DNA from: Prosapia bicincta
Lineage: Eukaryota > Arthropoda > Insecta > Hemiptera > Cercopidae
DNA length: 64,000 bases
NCBI GenBank assembly: GCA_036971475.1
Contig: JBAIZL010000001.1
Coordinates: 110,236,350-110,300,349 of the forward strand
Direction of reading: 5' to 3'
Of this stretch, positions 10,634 through 21,902 are shown in pieces. The notes under the pieces were generated by a model. That model did not search any database. It saw only the letters and a list, made by a program, of their open reading frames with translations, and was not told where the DNA came from. The position numbers and the translations under genes are program-made. Every line of letters starts with the position of its first letter. The stretch's first letter is position 1.

Positions 10634-10891
10634 TGTTGTGAATGCAATAATATAATACTCTATGACAATCCTCTATGAAAAAAAAAAAGAAAAAGAACAT
10701 TATATTAATTAACAGATGATTTGTAATTGTTTTAGTTTTTCTCAGTTCTTTGTTTAGAGTTTTGTTTTAAGAAAGATGTGAAGTAATAAATAGTGTTTAA
10801 ATATGAAATAAGTTTTATTACCAGCATAATTATATAAATATGACGAGTGTTCCGCCTGTAGCGGCAGTGTCAAAAGTTTATAGAAATAACA
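10634..10891 (+). repeat. Right LTR of the BEL/Pao element
   Basis: 258 bp, the same sequence as 4909-5166 by eye, with AATAAA at 10785-10790, and followed by the GTATG target duplication. Confidence 0.95.
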
Positions 10892-10959
10892 GTATGTATG
10901 CATTTGTATGTCTAAGCTCTTGTTATCTGTAAATATTTATAAGCAATTTTTTAAAGATA

Positions 10960-13900
10960 TCTATTAGTAAGTTGGTAAGAAAGAAAAAGGATGACTGTTT
11001 ACACTTGTATTTGTGTGTTCTGAGTTTGAAACTTAATATTGACCATAAATTTCACATCTAAAATATAAAAAATATCTTTGAAGTCATTAAAAGGAGTTAG
11101 TTTGACTGAAATATGACCTTCTTGACAACTTTTATTTCTTGACATTTCTTATAAGACTTAATTTATTTATCATTTTCTGTATACTTTTTCACTTCAAACC
11201 AAATTTTCTATAAATTTGCCTCTTCTCTACCCTCCAATATATTGCTACATCCACTTGCCTTAATGTCATTTCTAATATGACCCTGATTTTTGTCAATCTT
11301 TTCATTCTAATTACTTATAACTGTTAGAGGGAATTTCGTTCTTGACCATAATGAAAAATAATTTTTAATGTTATCTGTTCATTTCTGTTCTTCAAGATTT
11401 TTCTTCTTAAATTTTGTACAAATTATTAAAAACAATTTCTGATCTTTTTTTAAACGCTTAAATTCATTGTGGTGAAAAATATAGTTATGTAATATTGTGA
11501 CTGAGTATTTGTTCATAGAGTTAACACTAAGAAATAATATACTTTTTACAATTATGTTTTTTTAATAACTTAAGCATAGAAATGCTACTAAATGGTATTT
11601 TAGACATCAATTTACTTATTCCTATTTTGGCTGTTAAATGAAACTTAGGTTACTTATTCTTATTTAGTATAAACAATTAAGTTGTTTTGTGCAACTTGAT
11701 TTAAGACTATCCAGTGATGCTTAAATTTATACTTAGTCTTATATATTTAAGGTTTTCTTATTATTGTAAGTAAGTTTAGAAATATCTATTAAATTTTGAT
11801 AACTTTATATATTGAAATTTTTTGTGTAATGTTGTTTGTACTCTGTAATGTAACTGGTGATGGTATTAATGGTGAATAATTTTTTGTGCAGGAAAAATGT
11901 TAGGTGATGGTGTATTTAGGGAAAACCGTAATTAAAATTTTGTGGTAGGTGTAAGAAGTTGAGTGTTATTTGTCTGTTTAGTTACAGTAATTTGTTTTAG
12001 ATAATTAAGTTTGTTAGTTAAACACTTTTTTTGAAGGTTAGCAAGCAACTGCCATGTAACTTTAGGTATTGTTAATTTATGTTGACATTGGGATTTTATA
12101 ACCTATGAAAGGTACAGGTATACACTTTGAATTAAATATAATTATTGTAAAATGTAATTATAAAGAAAAATATTTGTAATGGTTTTTTTATGATTGAAAA
12201 TTTTTTAATAAAGGTTCACTGTGAATACAGAGGGAAAATGCTCTTAAAGAACCATTGTTAGATAAGTTTAGAACTACAAGGTTTTATATATCGATTTTAG
12301 AATGACAGTCAAAGTTTTAATTATGTAGAATGGCAGATTTCTTGTTTTATTTATTCTGAATTTAAAACTATTTAGAAATGAGAATAGTTTGAGTATTCGA
12401 GGATATTTTTGAATATTATATTTCAAGAAAATGTTAGATCCATCTATTTTATAAAAAATTTTACAACCAAATATGTTATGCATTTTGATACTGTAACTAT
12501 GTCACTTAATAAATAATGTTTTTTTTTCTTAAAATAATATTCTATAGTTATTATTTACAGAATAAATCTACACTGGAAATAAAGATCAATAATAAAATAT
12601 ATCATCCCGAAATATAATATAAGATCACCATTTTTATAATAAATGATTTATTTTTCTCTGCAAAACTAACTCCCTCTTTTCCCCATTCTGCTTCAGCTTA
12701 ATTTATTAGCTATTAATTTTAAAATTATTCATTATCCTGTTTTTTTGTTGATAGCTACATTAGTTATGTCCTTCATGACCAGATTTGTGCTTGCGTGCAG
12801 TCGTTCGTGTATTTATAGCCAACTAAAATTAATTACTTGCTTCTGACTCCACACATAGGACACAAAAATTCACATGTTTTCAAGTTGTAACATTTTTAGT
12901 AACCTAGTTTTATGAAATATTTAACGAAAACTGGGAGCCATTCTCAAAACTAATTTGTAAGGTTACAAGCATTATTTTTAGCGAAAAGAAGTTTTGTTAT
13001 CCATTTTTAAAACAGAAATTTAACTAGAAAGACTGTTATATAAGTTGAGTCATTTGTAGAACAACAAATGACAAATGTAGAAATATCAATAACATTATGT
13101 CCCTTTTGTAAAATGTTTATCTCCCACATAAAATATCAAATTAATTCATTAATTAATTCGTTACCAGTAATTAATTTATTTATGATAGGGAGAGAGTGAG
13201 AACTAATAAAAGGATTTGAGTAGGGGAATATTTGACGAAATGGTGTTAACTTATTGTTCCATTATCATACTAGTATTTGTCATTAAAAAATGTGATTTAA
13301 ATATGAAACAGGCGGTTTCAAGCGCTGCAAAACAAATACTGCCATAAAGGGATAAATGAGTTATGGAGTTGGAAACATAACCTCACTATGTATCTTACAA
13401 ACATAATCTTGTTATAAAGAATTTTTTGTAGTGTGTGAATTTTATGTTATACTACATTATAATATAACTGTATTAAAATATAGCTATAAAGTATCTATAC
13501 AATACCAAGAGCAAAGTGATACAAGATATTACAATAAAAATATTGCAAACAACACCAATACCACAAAAAATAACTAAATAACCCCAAATAATAAAAAATA
13601 AGTTACCTAAGACTAAACCCTAACGCACATTTCGATAACCATGTCATCATCATCAGAGGGTCTTATTACAAAATTACAATCGAGAAAACAACAAGTTTTC
13701 TATGAATTACAAAACTATCACATGGTTATCGAATTGTACATAATTGTTTAATTTTAGGTAACTTGTGCTATCAGTTATTTTTGTGGAATTTAGGTTATTT
13801 CCAATATTTTTATTATAGTGTGAGGAATCTGGTTAGGATAGATTTGGTTGTAATAAAGCTAATCCATTGTGCAAGTAAAATGTAGCATTTGCACGCTCAT

Positions 13901-14575
13901 GAATAAACATTTATTTTATAAAATGTCTTGTCAATATAGCACTTTTGACAGCTGTTGTGCGAATAAAATCAGGCGAAAAACGAAAATAAATTCTAGAAAC
14001 GAATTTTATTAGAATAAACATCGAAATCGTTATTGAAAAAATGCACTCATTAAACAAAAACAAAATATTTTCAGCAAACAAATATACTTTTAAATAAAGT
14101 TATCACAAATATATTAGTAAAAATATCATTAAAAGGTTATAAACAAAAGTAAAGGTGTTCATTATTGGCCTCAGAAGAAAATTTATTCTTTGTAGGCCTC
14201 AGAAGAAAAGGTGTTCATTCATACACCTACATACAAGTAAATAGCAAACAATTCAAAAAAACTTGAACAGCTTTTCATGATGAATCTGCTTAGAGGAAAA
14301 CTGCAGGTAAATTGTACATACATGTAAAAATAAAATAAAATTATTTGGTAATTACTATACGTCTGTAAACTTAAAATTTAAAGTTCACCTAAAATTTCAG
14401 ATGTATATAAGTTTTAGATGTAAAAAGTAAAAACGAAATAAATTTTTTTTAAATGCAGTTTTTTACAACCATTTTACGTTTAATTAAGAAGCAGGAAAAT
14501 AAATTGAATGAGCAAGTTTTATACATACTGTTTAATAAATTTACTGGACAGAAGCACACTATCAACATAAATGTG
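10960..14575. other. Left flank of tandem duplication copy A; no gene seen
   Basis: From about 10,990 to 13,190 this non-coding DNA aligns in the same orientation with about 29,550-33,110. Recognisable shared words include 'GACCCTGATTTTTGT', 'AATGTTGTTTGTACTCTG' and 'ATGGCAGATTTCTTGTT'. It lies 3' of gene A on the minus strand. It also contains a palindromic repeat (13,532-13,816) and a short direct repeat around 14,165-14,215. No coding region is supported. Confidence 0.6.
13532..13816. repeat. Palindromic repeat with Penelope-like ends
   Basis: The left arm (about 13,532-13,654) and right arm (about 13,718-13,816) are imperfect reverse complements. Shared features are AATAAAAATATTG at both outer edges, AAGTTACCTAA and TTCGATAACCATGT. 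The inner part reads ATCATCATCAGAGGG. On the opposite strand this gives a TGATGATG...CGAA order resembling Penelope-like termini. Confidence 0.6.
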
Positions 14576-17500
14576 TTATAATTCTTCTATCGATAATACA
14601 TCCAATTCTAACGTAAAGCAAGTGAGAATTGTTTTGTTTTCGGTCACTGTCACTACAGCCTTGTACTTGCCATACGGAAACACTGGTGTAGCAAGTTTTA
14701 TATAGAATACCCAGTTGTTTATTTCATAAACATCCTGAAAACAACACAACTTGAAGTAAAATCCTTTATTTGAGTAATATGTATTCCTCAGTTACTTGCC
14801 TTCACATCTACATTCGATATTAAACTAAATAAATGTCATATTGTCATTGAAATAAGAAGAGTTCTAATTTTACTTAAAAATAGAATGCTTATTTAAATTC
14901 TTTTGTTGAAATATATTTAATATTTTCCAAATGATTACTAAATCTGACTGTGGGTACAAAATTATACTAAATGACTCTGCAAGAGGTTGGGGAATCGTCA
15001 CGATGTTTCATTGGAGTGACGAAATTTCCTTTGATAGCTGACTCTACCCGGTTGACCCTTTATTAAATGTTGGTACTTGATGCATAATTCCATATTTGGT
15101 TCTCTGGTCTAAATGCACAGAGAACCATCCCCTCCTAGTCCCTCTCTCCTAATCCAACTTTATTTCCGTCATTGAAGAGCTAGTGTCACTTAAAGAGGGC
15201 AGTTTACACATGCTCAATTCTTTAAAGGCCTGGCAAATCACACAATCTTCTCCGTATCCTGTCGAACACAAAATGTAATTGCGTATTGCTGACCAATCGC
15301 TCCCTTCATTCCGAATCACTCGACAAACTCATTAAAAACTCAATCTAGCCTAAAGGAACATTGCACTAGGGACATGTTGATGTTCAGATCCTTCAACACC
15401 ACCAACACCGAGCGTGCGTGATGCGAGCTCTCTGAGTTGTCATGTCAAGAAAACTCAGATCACATAAGGCTTGTCGCACACTGGATCCGTTCAGTTCAGT
15501 CCGCTCAGCTCATCTCCGTTCCGGCAGTTTTGCCACTCATTGCATCCGTTCAGTCTGCTCAGTTTAGTCGTTAAGTTTGAGCGCCAACCTCCAGTGGACG
15601 ACAGACAATGTCAATGTTCGCATGTAAATTATTTGCTTTTCCGTTTGTGCGATTATGAGTTCCAGCAGTAGTGACGAAGCAACTGTTGTAATAGCATTGA
15701 TATTAGCTACAGAGAGGATGATCAAGTATCAAGGAAAAAGAAAGATTTGGGTGCACAGTATTAATGTCGCACGGGATAATGAGGGAGAGTATCCTCCTTC
15801 ATTGTATTTTAGTAATCCTTGTGTGATAGGTCGTACATTGGATATGCATGTACTGCTAAAATAAGTCGTTCATCAAAACTAATCTTAAAAATAAATAAAT
15901 CAACAAAACTATAATCACAGCACTGCGAACTTGTGCCAGACCGCCCGAGTTCAGTTGCACAACACTACTGACTATCTGTACTCAGTCCTTCCGTCGTTTC
16001 TGCAAAAATCGCTCGCTGACCGAAAAGTGGCTGAGAGGGACGGAACGGACCGAACTGAACTGACGAAACGGATGCTATGTGCTGTTCTACATTTGATTAC
16101 ATTGTTTCCGAATTTTAGCGGAAGCGACTGAGCTGAACGGATCCAGTGTGCGTCAAGCCTAAGTTTTAACAATTTTGTAACGACATATTTGTCAACATTG
16201 ATATTGGTCTTATTTTGTAATAAACGATATTTTGAAAAATAGTCGACATCATTTAAATGATATTTTTAAAAATTTCTGATAATCACTAACTATAAGAAAT
16301 TGTTCGATTGTCCAACAACAAATTATTCACTGTGTTTAAACACTGTATCTGTGTCGAATATTGTATCTGTGAAGATTCTCTTTCAACGCTTATAATTCAG
16401 CCTATCTGTTTTATTAAATTTGTTTTTTAAAAATTCACTTTAATTTACATTTGGAGTAACTCTTAACTGAGTAAATGTTCCTGAAAAAATATATTTACGC
16501 AATTAGAAAGTCAGTACAATTACCTCTTATTTTAAGCAACTGTAATTTGTCATTGACCTGCGAGGAGGTTATCAAGAGTGAGGTTTAGAAGGAACGATTG
16601 GCGAACTTGGACATTTATACATCCAATATAAATTCTACATATTTATATATCCTATAAATACATGAATTCTACATTCTGTGTTATATATTGCATGTATAAA
16701 ATGTATTCCTGAATTACTTTCCTTCACATCTACATTCCTCATTAAGCTAAATAAAATATCACATTTAGGCTACATTGAAATAAGGAACAGTTCTAAATTT
16801 ACTTGAAAATAGTACGCTCTTGTAAATCCTTTCGTTGAAATATATTTAAAATTGTCATAATATTTACTAAATCTGACTAGTTTTTTTTAAAAAGCAGGCC
16901 TACTTCACAAAAACGAAAAAATAGATTTTGTCATGGAAAAATATTGTATTTTCTTACAAGTATTTTTTACGTTAGAAATATATCTTACCGCAGGCAAGGG
17001 ACACTGATATTCTTTTCCAGAAGTAAGGACGATGCCTTCAATCAGTCCTGGAATTATTTTCGCAGCATCACTGCAGGTTTTCGTCATTATAATGTGCATG
17101 AAATTTTCCTTCCAACCTCCGTTACCGAACACGCTAATATCAACGATCGTCTGTAAAAAATGAAATCTAGAATCTTTTCGGAAATATTCTAGTAACAGCT
17201 GAAAATAATTTGTTAAAAGTAAATATAATTAAACACTTCTAGTAAGTAGAAGTTGTAAGATAAAGATAGGTAAGAGGGAGAGTGAAGTTGGCCGCATTGC
17301 AACACACACACACATATACACACGCGCACGCTCTTATGTATGAATGTATATTTGTGTTTCTTTCTTTAAGGTGCCCAGACGGTTCTACCAAATTTCATTT
17401 GGATTTTCAAGTCAAAATAAACAACAAATTTTTCATAAATTATAATACAATAATCATAAATAATAAATCGTAAATAAATAATAATCATAATTATTATAAA

Positions 17501-20500
17501 TTACAATACACAAAAAAATTGTTCTACAAAAAATATATTTTAAAGGAAGCCAAAGTTATCAAACTTAAATTCTGCTTTAATATTAGACTAACTAACTAAA
17601 ATATGGCTTTTGAAATGAGATATACAAAATTTCGATGTATAAAAAGAACCATTTATGAAAAATAGGACAGTAAAACGTATTTTATGTTTAGTTAAATATT
17701 TTGTCGCTCAACGACAAATAGCAAACCAATTATGAATGTGCTCAGCAAAGGTTTCATCAATCCGTTGTTATTGGTCTTTAAAATTTCGTCTCACAATTTT
17801 TAATTAAATTACGTACGTTTGTAAAAGTTATGTTTCGTAAAATGGTCTTTTAAAGTTTGTAAAGGCCGTTTTAAAGACTGTAAAAGTTTATATGTCTGAC
17901 TTTAGAAATAGAAAGTGTTATTTTGTGAAACGAATTTTTTAAAACAGGTTTTAAAAAGGCTAGAATAATGTATTGCAAAGTTAAAGTTTCATAACCTTAG
18001 TCACCTTAAAATTATAAGTGTATTTATGAAAACAGACTGACAAAAATGTAGAAAACCGCGTAAGCAAGATTATGCTGTAGCTACTTTGTAGGACATTTTG
18101 TTTATATTTTGCTCTAAAGAGTTACCTGGCGGCTGTCAAAGGTGGTAAGGTGGTAAATTATCGAGTTACAACAATTTGGAGTACTAATGACATTTTTATT
18201 ATTACCTTTAAAGCTGTTGGAGTACTAATGACATTTTTATTATTACCTTTAAAGCTGTTTTTTTTTTCAAACAAAAGTCATTTCACTATGTCACATTTCG
18301 TTGAAGCATGTACACTCTGCTTTCTGTTTGCCTTGGGAATTTGTTTTCATTTAAAAAATAAAAATCTATTTCATTATGTAACATTTTGTTGTAACATGCG
18401 GTACACTTTGATTTCTTTGTCTTGGGATTTTTTTTTCATTTGCAAAATTAAAATATTATATTTCGTTATGTAACATTCCGTTTGAAACATGCGGTACACT
18501 ATGCTTTTTCTTTGTTTTGGGAATTTTTTTCATTTAAAAAATAAAAATGTATTTCGTTATGTAACATTCCGTTTGAAACATGCGGTACACTTTGCTTTCT
18601 CTTGGTCTTGGGAATTTTTTTCATTTGCAAAGTAAAAATATTATATTTCGTTATGTAACATTCCGTTTGAAACATGTGGTACTCTTTGCTTTCTCTTGGT
18701 CTTGGGAATTTTTTTCATTTGCAAAATAAAAATATTATATTTCGTTATGTAACATTCCGTTTGAAACATGCGGTACACTTTGCTTTCTCTTGGTCTTGGG
18801 AATTTTTTTCATTTGCAAAATAAAAATGTATTTTGTTATGTAACATTCCGTTTTAAACATGCGGTACACTTTGCTTTCTCTTGGTCTTGGGAATTTTTTT
18901 CATTTGCAAAATAAAAATATTATATTTCGTTATGTAACATTTCGTTGAAACATGCGGTACACTTTGCTTTCTCTTTGTTTTTCATTTAAAAAATAATTGA
19001 GCTTCTTTCCAAATAACGTTTTATTTATGAACTTAGAATAATTGACTTATTTACCATTCCAACCTTTATACCTTTACCCAAGAAGGTTATCATTAAATAG
19101 TTTTGTTTCAAAATATAAAAGAAATATTTATTTGATACAAATTTGAAAACCTTTGCATTTTCGGTATTACAGATTATGGAGGATGGTATCAGACAGTCAT
19201 GTTGTGCTAAATAAAGAGTATTTTAACTTATTTTAAATATATATTCATCCATACAATATTCATAAACAATTAATATTTTTGAAAAATCAAGTATAAAACT
19301 AAATTTTTAAAGTTTAAGTTATGTTTTTGAGAAGTAGAATATTGACAAATATTTTAAACTAGGTTAAACATTAAAATCTCTTAGTCTATTTTGGTTTTAT
19401 TATTTTTTCGTATAAACATTGCACTGTTAATAATGACTACTTCCTTCTAAGTCGCCACAATTTTTCGTCAGCTCAGTCCTTACACAGGGATATCGTTAGC
19501 CTTGTTTGGTTAATAATAACATCCTTATTATTAAACCTTTCTTTAAATTGTATTTTTGTAATATTTCCTCAGTTTGTTTTCCACAGCTTTCATTTTCACT
19601 CACTGTTCCACAACTTCCCTATAGATATAGATCTGAATCTGTTCTCTAATGAGCTTCTAAACACTGTATTTTTCACTTGCTTCCCTTATTGTCATTTTTT
19701 AACTTTAAACTTGTTCTACTGCTCTCTCACTACACTCTTCACTCACTTTCCCTCTTATCTTTCCCATTTCTCTATGGTAAAACATCCTTTGAGTGGAGTT
19801 TTAACTGTAAATATTTTCTTATTGTTTGATACCATCCGAAAGTCCTTTTTTCCGATACCACCTGATTGGCAATTGACATGGATTCTACTACAGAGATGTT
19901 ATTAGTTTGTGTAGGAATTCATTTAACCTATAACTTATAGAGGAATGCAGTAACTTTATGATGGTAAACAAAATAGATATAAATACTCAAAATTACTGAA
20001 GTTATAATCTCCCAAACCTAACTTTGTACTGCAACAAACACGAATAAACAAGAAAACATGACCCTACAACCAATCGACATAGCATTATAATCGAATTTGG
20101 TGGCAACGGCTCCGTAAATCGTTTGCTGGTTAAACATGATTTGTCCGATACCACCTCCTGTCCGATACTAGACAACTTTCCCCTTTCACCTTTAAGTGCT
20201 TAATTGTCTTGTTAGACTATTATTAGATCATAAGTTAGATCGATCACGAGTATAGAAGTAATTTACTTAGAAAACAGACAAATATTGGACTTGTGTTTCT
20301 TACGCTTTGTTCGAGTGCACTCGATACTAGACTTGTCGATTACGTCTTAATTAATAACCGTTGAATGTTTAAGTGGAGCTGCGGAGTTGGACTCTAAGTG
20401 TTTGTGTCTCCTCTACCCTTTATCTAACGCTTCAAGGGTAAGACAATCTTAAGCAATTTAGTTTCGTGTTTAGTAAATTTTAAACTTGTTGAAACCGCCC

Positions 20501-20789
20501 ATCCTCTAAAGTCTCGTCAAACGTACCTGGAACGGTCCTCCAGATAGACTAATTTTATTTTTTTTAAATTGAAATATTATCTTAAAACTTTGGGTGAACC
20601 TCAACACTTTCTGTTTGTCTTGGGAGTACTTACAACCATGGAGTCTGTTATCCCCATCTTCGCCGTTATGTTACCCGTGTACGCAACATGTGTACGGTTT
20701 ATTTTTGAAAACCTCGTGTGGTAAATAAATGCATCTGTTGCAACGTCTGAGCAGTGGTAAAATCTTTTGAATTGTACTTCGTACGGACC
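14576..20789 (-). CDS. CheA-like small secreted protein, copy A (three exons seen; first exon not found)
   Basis: Three minus-strand exons read in phase 0 with good splice sites: 20634-20789 (52 codons, acceptor CAG, donor GTAAGT), 16989-17150 (54 codons, donor GTAAGA) and 14576-14734 (52 codons plus TAA). The product has 'GPYEVQFKRFYHC', two N-glycosylation sequons (NRT, NIT), 'GNGGWKENF', 'CPLP' and a terminal 'PVFPYGKYK ... LTCFTLELDV'. The CPLP block followed by P-x2-P-x-G-x-Y is the signature of the Drosophila CheA / MD-2-GM2-activator-like secreted family, so a lipid-binding, disulfide-bonded secreted role is inferred. The tandem paralogue C has the same exon lengths and phases. A signal-peptide exon is expected upstream of 20,789, by analogy with copy C, but I could not place it, so the gene may be 5'-incomplete or its exon lies far away. 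No stop or frameshift interrupts the visible exons. Confidence 0.72.
14770..14945. repeat. Direct repeat (first copy) inside gene A intron
   Basis: Matches 16,690-16,880 in the same orientation ('TTCACATCTACATTC', 'GTTGAAATATATTTAA', 'ACTAAATCTGACT'). Each copy sits just downstream, in the minus-strand sense, of an exon-side boundary of gene A. The two copies bracket the Harbinger-type element. Confidence 0.7.
15468..16159 (+). mobile_element. PIF/Harbinger-type element, 692 bp, with TAA target duplication
   Basis: The inverted ends are close to identical: GGCTTGTCGCACACTGGATC at the left and GGCTTGACGCACACTGGATC on the reverse strand at the right, with similarity extending past 35 bp. Each is flanked by TAA (15465-15467 and 16160-16162), the 3-bp TWA duplication of PIF/Harbinger. 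It lies in the last intron of gene A. It carries a short transposase N-terminal remnant on the plus strand, so it is a deletion derivative and cannot move by itself. Confidence 0.85.
15655..15864 (+). pseudogene. N-terminal remnant of a Harbinger transposase
   Basis: 69 codons begin ATGAGTTCCAGC. 'KRKIWVHSINVARDNEGEY' (about residues 29-47) resembles the 'R(R/K)xWVxPINxxRxxxGEF' start of Harbinger nucleases. The catalytic DDE part is missing and the frame ends within the element. Confidence 0.65.
16690..16880. repeat. Direct repeat (second copy) inside gene A intron
   Basis: Counterpart of 14,770-14,945, about 110 bp away from the exon ending at 16,989. Confidence 0.7.
18178..18261. repeat. 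42-bp tandem duplication
   Basis: 'GGAGTACTAATGACATTTTT ... TTTAAAGCTGTT' occurs twice in a row. The equivalent place in duplication copy B (37,450-37,490) has the unit once. Confidence 0.8.
18270..18995. repeat. Minisatellite, about 8 units of 89-94 bp, in gene A intron
   Basis: The units share 'TTATGTAACATTCCG', 'AACATGCGGTACAC' and 'TTGGTCTTGGGAATTTTTTT'. They are centred near 18,306, 18,395, 18,488, 18,580, 18,674, 18,769, 18,857 and 18,950. A single degenerate unit is found in copy B near 37,500-37,590. A further unit fragment (TTTCTGTTTGTCTTGGGAGT) touches the splice donor of gene A's exon at 20,611-20,630. Confidence 0.85.
19000..20590. other. Remaining intron of gene A
   Basis: AT-rich sequence with no supported coding region. 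Three short copies of CCGATACCAC / TCCGATACTAG-type words near 19,853, 20,147 and 20,160 are the only local repetition noticed. Confidence 0.5.
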
Positions 20790-21902
20790 CTGAAAAAGAA
20801 AATACATTTAAAGATTTTTTTATTTTTCTATGCGTCAGTTATGTATTTACTACCGGAGTAAAACTAGAAATATTACACCATTTTCAGACGCATTGAAGAT
20901 AAATAAATAAAACCGAAGATTTCTAAGTTACCAATCATGACGTGTTACACTCAGTGAAACAGTTGTTTTCAATCAGAGGTTATTCGGAGGTTATGTTTGA
21001 ATAAATTTTCCCATAACTTATGATTTCATACAAAGTTGTTTTTTATTACTTGTAAAAAGTTAAGAAAAGTTATATACACAAATAAGGTGTTTTTTTAAAA
21101 AAAATATTGAAACAACTACCTTTTAACGTTGTTATAGTGAATAGTACATAGGATTATATTATAAAATTAAAAAATATGTAAACTCTGAGAGGTAAGTTAT
21201 TTTTTAATGATTTATGCACATCTCTACTTAATATTATTTTTAATTATCAGAGGTTTACACGCTTTACACATTAAATCTTTGTTAACACACACATAATTGT
21301 AATTCTTGTAACGCCCTTTCTTGAATTTACGATTATTAAATCACAATGTACTGATGGTACACACTTTGCAAGAATCGTACTGATTTGGAAAGCCGGCTTT
21401 CGGATATACTGTGGTTACCCCTTTTTTAAGCGTATTCAAGTTTGACATATTGTTTTCATTTTTGCGCGACTAAGCGATAAATTTGCTATTCTTGATTTTC
21501 ACTGCATACATTTGTTTTTGGGATAAATTTATGTATTAAATTAAATCATTCATCATGTTTGGAATCTAGTTTTTTAGAGACTGTATATTTTAAATTTTAA
21601 ATCTTAAATTTAAGTCTAAGTTTTAAAATTCACTCTTTTAGGTATATATGTGTTTATGTTCTTATTTATGTCTTATTAGGCTTGTGTAAACAGAGAATGC
21701 TGTCCGATAATTGAGTGCTTTAACGAATAGGTTTCTATTACAAGAGAATAATTTTATTTTTTTTCATAATTAAAATAACATTAATTTTTAATATTTAAGA
21801 AAATATAAATACATAATAAATTTATATAAAAAACACCAGAAGCTAAAGAAGCCGAAAATATAAAGCAAATACTGTAGTTCCAAATATTGTAAACTCTATA
21901 AT
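20790..21902. other. Upstream flank of gene A exon
   Basis: About 20,790-21,140 aligns with 37,740-38,110 (for example AATAAGGTGTT) as part of the A/B duplication. No first exon for gene A could be identified here by looking for an ATG-led hydrophobic segment ending in a phase-0 GTAAG donor. Confidence 0.5.

Larger units (their letters stand above)
4909..10891 (+). mobile_element. Complete BEL/Pao LTR retrotransposon
   Basis: Two 258-bp LTRs (4909-5166 and 10634-10891) enclose a single Gag-Pol frame. The insertion is flanked by a perfect 5-bp target duplication GTATG (4904-4908 and 10892-10896). Reading both LTRs I find no difference, including an 11-A run, so the insertion is recent. A primer-binding site follows the left LTR and a polypurine tract (AAAAGGTGGGAG) precedes the right one. 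The domain order Gag/Zn knuckles - protease - RT - RNase H - integrase and the family-specific motifs identify BEL/Pao. With intact LTRs, open frame and target duplication, the element may still be mobile. Confidence 0.95.
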
